From Rhytidiadelphus loreus (Eukaryota > Streptophyta > Bryopsida > Hypnales > Hylocomiaceae): a stretch of 64,000 bases of DNA. Location of the stretch: positions 29,263,025 through 29,327,024 of the forward strand of contig OX344763.1 of NCBI GenBank assembly GCA_947034895.1. Direction: 5' to 3'. The position numbers were made by a program, and so were the translations under genes. The stretch's first letter is position 1. Every line of letters starts with the position of its first letter. Under the pieces are notes generated by a model. It did not search any database. It saw nothing but the letters and a program-made list of their open reading frames with translations, and was not told where the DNA came from. This document shows positions 58,285 through 64,000 of the stretch, piece after piece.

Positions 58285-59768
58285 TCAAACTTCTGTATCT
58301 ACACCACGTAAGCCTTCAGTTTGCACAAGTTGTTTCATGAGCCTCAACACATCCGTAGTTCCATCCATGTTGGATGCAGGGTGTCGCCCTCCTCTACTTG
58401 ACTGTCCAACATTCTGGGTGGAACATCCCGCTCCAATGGTACACCGTTGGATAATTTGAGTGGGTCGTTTAGGGTTTCGAGGTCCCCTCTCGTCAACCCT
58501 CCTAATACGCCTTTTCTGGCCTCTACTGTTGCGCCCCTGGATTCCTAATGATGATTCGCTAGGGCCAGACATGGATGAAGGTTGAGTAGGTTGTGGATCT
58601 GAGCCGTGAACCTCTTCATCAATCGTCCGTAGAGCACCTCCATGCACTGGTGGCCTTGTTGGAAGGGTTGGGATAGACCTCCTCATTGTTGCCACATTTG
58701 TAGTCGTCTCTGGATTCAACGGCACATTCCGACTTTGATTCATAACATATGCCAATAGCACATCATCATCATCATTTGTAGTAACAGTTGTTCTGAGGGT
58801 AGATGCGTTCAATACAACGGGATTTGGTATTCCCTCGTGTACAACTTCATTGACTTCGATGGCCTCTTCTTCATGTTCGCTTCTCATTGGAACTTGTGTA
58901 GTGCTTCTTAAATTGCGGGCCATATTCGGAGGTGAACTAGTTGATATTGGAGATCTAGCTTCTTCCTCTACAGGTGCCATGGGAATAGGTATGCCTTTGT
59001 CGTTGTTGTCGGGGGTGCTTTCCCTCCTCTGTGATGCATGTGCCGGCGAAATTGCATCCATAGTGTGCACGACATTATGCGGTGGACTGCGTACAGGTGA
59101 ATTTCTAGGAGAAACATACCCATCGTCACTAAAGTCAAATGTATTCCCGTATATTGGTCGTGGAGGACTGTGTGGCAGCCTAACCATTGCATTCCAAGGA
59201 TTGTTGCGCAACCGATCCTCTTCATCATTGCGGTTCTGGCGTTCTCTCATAAAATCTGGAACAACGTCGTCTTCTTCCCCTGAAGACAAAGGCCCATCAC
59301 GCTCGTCCTCATCATCTCCATCTGCAAGCATCTGGTCATAAAAAATGGTTGGGTTGTGTCTACATTTTTAACGTTCAAGTTTGCTGTTCGCGTAGATATA
59401 CACCAATGTCTCCGCCTTTGTCGTGGCCAAGCGGTTTCGCACTTTATTGTGCACAAAAGAATACATGCTCCAATTCCTTTCACACGAAGATGCAGAGCAC
59501 ATCAAACCGAGAATTCGCTTTGCAATTTTTGGAAGAGCATTGCCCCCCCCACGATTCCACCATTGATGAGGCAATAATTGACATTTAATGATATCGGGAG
59601 CCTCATGTAAGGGATCAAATGCACCTGTCTTCTCTTCAAATTGAGTTAGCTCCTACATTGCCTCTACCACTAACACGTTCAATGGTATGCTCAGTTTTCG
59701 TATGACTCGATTCAAAGCTCCTTTCGCGTAGCCATTGTTATGAATAGCCTCCACGTCACTCAAGTATG

Positions 59769-60734
59769 CATTAGAGAAAAAATGAACCTTATGGAGGGAC
59801 TTCTAAGTTTGACAAGCAAGTCTATATGTGGGTTGTAGGAAGCTACTTGACAGGACAGAAAGTCTGACAGAAAACCATCGCTATCTTGCCCAAATTTCCT
59901 GAGGTAAAGAGTACTTGTAGTGAATTCAATTTCGTTTTTCCCTCCCTGGTATGCTTATTTTAATTGCTGTTGATTTTCCTTGTGTCAGTCTGTAGCATTA
60001 GTTTATTATGTTTTTGTGAATTCATACCATTAGTTTATTCACTTGTCGAAATTTTAAAGTCTTTGTGGATTCTGGTACTATTCAAGAACAGTGGCTCATA
60101 CCCGGATGCCATCGCAACTAGAATGCAAGAAGCACATTGAATGAAACTATTAACTCTCAAACTTCGATCATGAACTTCCAAGCACGTTGTAATAAAGAAC
60201 CGAACATATCACAAATTTCAGAGTGCAGTGTCCGGGTGTATTGGAGTACGGCACTGTACCGATTGGCAGTAGGGTCTTCCCTCAGCATACTGAATTTTTT
60301 TTACTGAAGTCTGCGTCAAAACGTAGATCAGATCCACCAAAGATTCCATCGGGTTACACTGCCAAGGTCCGCAATCCACATATAAGGTATACCTTCCCAC
60401 TCATATATACCCGGCATCCAGTCATGGGTGACCTTACAATTATTAAAAAAATATTTTCTGTATAATAAAAAATCATATCTTGCTCGGAATGGAAAGTGCA
60501 AGTGTACAGCCACTGACAACTTTGAGGGATTAAAAAAAGAATTCAGCTCAAGTACACCCACTTTAGCCCACCAATGGGAACCTTGTTCCCCGTCCTACCG
60601 TCATGATGGACAATTGTTGTTACCATGGGCGGATATAGGGGATTAGCTTATTGTCCTAACAAATTTAAATGTAATCAAGGGTCCTCTTGGCAATTCTAAT
60701 GGGGCCTTCTATTGGGTTCATTTTTTCTCTAATG
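59769..60734. mobile_element. 966-bp TIR element inserted in the hAT relic
   Basis: CATTAGAGAAAAAATGAACC at 59,769 and its perfect inverse ending at 60,734 bound the insert. Removing everything between restores the expected hAT reading 'ALLNPYLSDVEAI'. On that reconstruction no bases are duplicated at the target. The insert has small open frames (60,223-60,465 plus; 60,561-60,328 minus) with no recognised domain. Confidence 0.85.
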
Positions 60735-61820
60735 GATTTAGTAGTGCCCCCGCATAGTGTAGGTCAGTAATCATCAACTTTCAACGAACATCAAATTGTT
60801 TCTTGTATCGTGTTGCCACCACTGGATCAAGGAAAAATGGAGCATTCTTGAGAGAATAAATGTGCTCCTTCAAGGCTGTCATCATTACTAAAGCTTTTGG
60901 CATTGCTGGGACTTTTCCATCAAAATGATGAAGACAAAGCAACACGGGCTCTACCATATGGAGGAAATTATTGTACTGAACCCAGAACTCTTCTGAATGG
61001 ATATCTTGCCTTGCAAGTTTGGCCTTGCCCATAATGAAATGTCCATTTTTGCGGTTTTACAAACTCAACTCGAATGTCATATATGTCTCATCCAATGTCA
61101 CGATGTGCACTGCTTGCTTGCAGTCTACCAAATGATCAATCATCAAGAAATTTGTGGCAAAACGTGTTTTGTTTGGAAGTCTCAACACTTTGTTTGGTGA
61201 AAATCTCCGAAACAACGCCAAAGTATGTTGGTATTTCTTGATGAACTTCACAATTGATGAAGCCTTTTTTACCAACTCCTTTATTCTTTGATCTTTTTTC
61301 CAGTCTTCTAAAAGTAAGTCCAAAATGTGTGCCGCACAACCCTGCCTATAAATGTGAGGGTACCTTTCTTCCAACTTTGCCATCGCCCCCGTCATGATTG
61401 CAGCATTGTTCGTACACAATTGCACAACGTTGGTAGGCCCAACTTCCTCAATGTATCGTGCCATCGTCTCAGTTGTGTAAAATATATCCTTCTTCTCCCC
61501 GGTACTATCCACTGATCCCAAAAAGACATCCCCAACGGGACACACCAACATCATATTCAGTAACAGCCGTGAATTAGTATCGGACCAACCATCTGAACAA
61601 ATTGTCGCTCCATACTGGCTTATTGAAACCCTCGTCCGCTCCGAGACCATGGCTTGAACCGATGCCTTCTTAACATCCATCATTTTTGTGCGAATCGCAT
61701 TATATGGTGGCGGTTGGTACACGAATCCTGCTGCTGCAGTTTGTTTAACAGCATTCACAAAGGCCAGGTGGCGCACAACGTTGAATGAAATGTTCGCCTC
61801 GTAAAAGAAAGAAGCCCACA

Positions 61821-61855
61821 ACCTATCCAACTTTTGTCACCTATCCAACTTTTTT
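61821..61855. repeat. 18-bp tandem duplication at the hAT/arm C junction
   Basis: ACCTATCCAACTTTT occurs at 61,821 and again at 61,839, directly before the first base of arm C homology (61,858). Confidence 0.8.
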
Positions 61856-61857
61856 CA

Positions 61858-64000
61858 TGAAAGAAGCAACTGCACATATGGCTTTGCAAGTTACACAACA
61901 TGCTAATAAAATCTGACTATGCATTCAAATGTCATCGCAAACCTCTTATGATTCCAAATCTGCTCTCACAATACGATAACTCACCAACTAATTCCTTCAA
62001 ATTTCCATCCACCTAATCTCATTGATGTCTACTTCATGAACTACGTGACTTACAAATTTTAACTACATGGTGAAAGGGCCAATCGTAGGGTATGGCATTC
62101 AATATCGGTTGATATTAGGTTCACATATCTAGGCAATGAGCCACTAACATCCGCTACTAGTATAAGTACCAAAGTGATCAAAGTGACCAAAAATAATTGC
62201 TTCCATATTGGAACAAGTAAATAAGGAAGGAAAATAAAGTATAAACACAATTTGGAAATCTTGCCCTAAAATTTTGGATATAGATGCTTGTTTTTGGATC
62301 AAGTATCAACTTCCAAATTAGAATTAATTTGGAAATGTAGAGGTTAAGAAGGGAATTAGTGGAAATATGACAATCACAACAATTTTCTAGATTTCATGAG
62401 AATTTTGGAGCGAGACATTCACAACAAAATGAATTTCAAGTAGTTTGCCTATGATGGTTGTAAACTAGAAGCTACTGTCAAGAAATACCAAAAGTTACAA
62501 ATGCACCTACATTCCTTTTTTAGAACAAATTTGCAACAACAATTTATCATTGATATAATTTTTTGGATAAGAAATTTTACAAAATTATGAAATTTCTTTT
62601 AAGGCACAACATCTTTTGCATCTACAGATGCTCCGGTCCTACACTAGCATAGTATAGCATTGTTCTAAACTTGATTAAATAGCCACTCATGTGAAACTAA
62701 GTGCATGTTTTTACTACATTCTAATTATACAATCTTCAACCTTCTAGTAGTTATAACTATACTTAAAGAATAGAAAGACATACATCATGATCAATTCTAA
62801 AGTGTCACGTGGCCTTCTTGAAAAAATGTTAGGATTCTTATACAAAGACTCCAAATCTTATATAGCAAAGGTATGTAGTCTTAGTGTCATTCAATTGCAA
62901 TCCTAGGATTCTTGCATAGGACCCAAAATCAATAGACTCTTTAGTCACACCTAGAACTCAATGATTGGAGTTCTGTCTCTCTCTCTCTCTCATATTGAAA
63001 TAGTGCATTGCAACTTAGCTCTCATAATCAAATGACAATGCACTTAGGCCATCTTATTATTTTAGTTCACTTGATTAACTACCAAAATTAGAAAAATAAC
63101 TTAAACTTTATTCCAAGGTAAGCAAACCTATTAAAGACTGCAATCCAATTTGGAGCTCTATTTTTGTATCCAATTCAATTTTGTTACATTCTAATGTAGT
63201 TTTTATTGCATTACATGTGCAATTGGGCCTCAAAGTTTGGGAATGAGGGATATAAGGGTTGGATTGGGTTGGAAAGTCACCATCTAAGGAATTCAATGGA
63301 CACACTCATGTGGCTTCTACACGTTGCAAAAGGTTCTTTGATTGTTTCACTCTACAAAAGGGGGGATTTTTAATTTTCTTTGGAACCATATAGTGAAGTA
63401 AGAGTGAGAATAAAAAAGACACATTAGCATCCCAAAGGACAAGAATAGTCCCCCACTAGGGTTCACAATGGGAAGCTATATGTTTTTGTTTAATTACCTG
63501 TAATTTATTATTTTTTTCCAAACATGAATTGACTAAAATACATGTGAAATAATCCTTGATTTGTCATTCTTTTGCAAAAAAAATTCTAAATTTGATAATT
63601 GTTACTATGCACAATGACCACATAGTCGACAATGGGCTTCCTACCTTAGTACATGCATTCATAGGCATAGCATTTATAGTTCTTGTAAATGCTTGTTCCA
63701 TTGATACTTGCAAATTGAACACAAGGAATTTGCTACATAATGCATAAATTGGTGTGATGTGGGGATTTCTTTTCAATTACTTTGGGTAGTACTTAAAAAG
63801 CGATCTTCATTGGAATGATGCAATTAGTTAAATCTATATAAATGGATAAAATGTGAAACTTAAATCATTCTTTCAAAAGAATATACATTCATCCAAAAAG
63901 AGTGATATTGTCCTAAAAATATGGAGTAATTCAAAGATTTCATCCACTAAAATTGGGAAAATATATTGCCTCATAATCCCTTATAAATACTATATTGCTT
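61858..64000. repeat. Arm C of the three-copy large duplication (continues beyond the window)
   Basis: Same orientation as arm A, inverted relative to arm B (53,388 down to 51,243). No 7.6-kb insertion. From about 61,935 it appears identical to arm B, including homopolymer lengths. In the first 75 bases it agrees with arm A at four of five A/B-differing sites. It carries the TATA-like module at 63,833-63,847 and the same conserved small frames as arm B. Confidence 0.9.

Larger units (their letters stand above)
58285..61857 (-). pseudogene. hAT transposase pseudogene (DUF659 + hATC), N-terminally truncated
   Basis: On the minus strand the domains run in family order. 61,857-61,057 is a DUF659/RNase-H-like part with 'ATICSDGWSD', 'QLCTNNAAIM' and 'GCAAHILDLLLEDW'. 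Then comes 'FFLDPVVATRYKKQFDVR', a TGA where Trp is expected, and 'KLMITDLHYAGALLNP' (to about 60,735). After a TIR insertion the frame resumes with 'YLSDVEAIHNNGYAKGALNR', then the hATC dimerisation domain 'CSASSCERNWSMYSFVHNKV' and 'NRLATTKAETLVYIYANS' (59,574-59,368). A TAA follows, and then in the same frame an acidic Ser/Pro-rich tail of about 350 residues (59,331-58,285). The second catalytic Asp (family 'CTDNA') is Asn here. The N-terminal BED finger is missing: the gene stops at the arm C junction. Confidence 0.9.

Noticed and set aside
58850..59341. 163-codon plus-strand frame opposite the hAT tail
   Set aside because: Antisense shadow of the acidic, Ser-rich minus-strand frame.
60380..60440. 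Sequence resembling the 3' part of 5S rRNA ('catgggtgacctta')
   Set aside because: Only a short word matches; the upstream 5S core and a T-run terminator in the right place are missing.

Overview
This window is nuclear-type DNA of a eukaryote, most likely a land plant. The evidence is spliced gene fragments (GT...AG), low gene density, AT-rich intergenic DNA, and relics of plant-style PIF/Harbinger, hAT (DUF659 + hATC) and CACTA transposons. The best intact gene encodes a small secreted DUF3455-type protein. Together with the 'LYPKRPNR...ALSGER' repeat-encoded protein, this suggests a non-seed plant (liverwort, moss or fern). That placement is an inference from remembered family distributions. 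No bacterial genes, operons, CRISPR arrays, rRNA or tRNA genes were seen.

The dominant structure is a large, three-copy, partly palindromic duplication. Arm A lies at 6,774-8,238 plus 15,840-22,255. Arm B (45,283-53,727) is its inverted copy. Arm C (61,858 to the window end) is a third copy in the orientation of A. A and B look about 95-98% alike by eye. B and C appear identical over most of 2.1 kb. Arm A has been altered since duplication: about 7.6 kb was inserted in a (CT)n microsatellite, a 716-bp MITE inserted with a clean AAAT target duplication (arm B keeps the empty site), and about 1.3 kb was deleted with an 11-bp filler, truncating a gene that is more complete in arm B.

Genes: two DUF3455 copies (21,259-21,843 minus; 45,685-46,269 plus) differ at only two residues and keep their TATA boxes. 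Downstream of the arm B copy, the gene's end plus 3' sequence is present in three tandem diverged units. Convergent to it is an unrecognised two-exon gene 3' end (48,365-49,001 minus; one in-frame stop). A tandemly repeated exon pair with matched intron lengths lies at 13.25-15.32 kb inside the 7.6-kb insertion.

The spacer between A and B (22.3-45.3 kb) is a mosaic of transposons and foldback elements: a Harbinger Myb-like ORF split by a CACTA MITE, a ~970-bp near-perfect foldback, two tandem-repeat blocks, a 4.0-kb degenerate CACTA element, a ~0.9-kb inverted repeat pair, and recurrent copies of the 12-mer TTTAGGGGTTAA. The spacer between B and C (53.7-61.9 kb) holds a decayed repeat-encoded coiled-coil ORF followed by non-coding element sequence (related to 10.2-13.0 kb), a GC-rich minisatellite, and a hAT transposase pseudogene that carries a TIR insertion and is truncated exactly at the start of arm C. 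The left flank (1-6.8 kb) holds a Harbinger transposase relic and several MITEs.

Identity figures are estimates from reading, not computed alignments.
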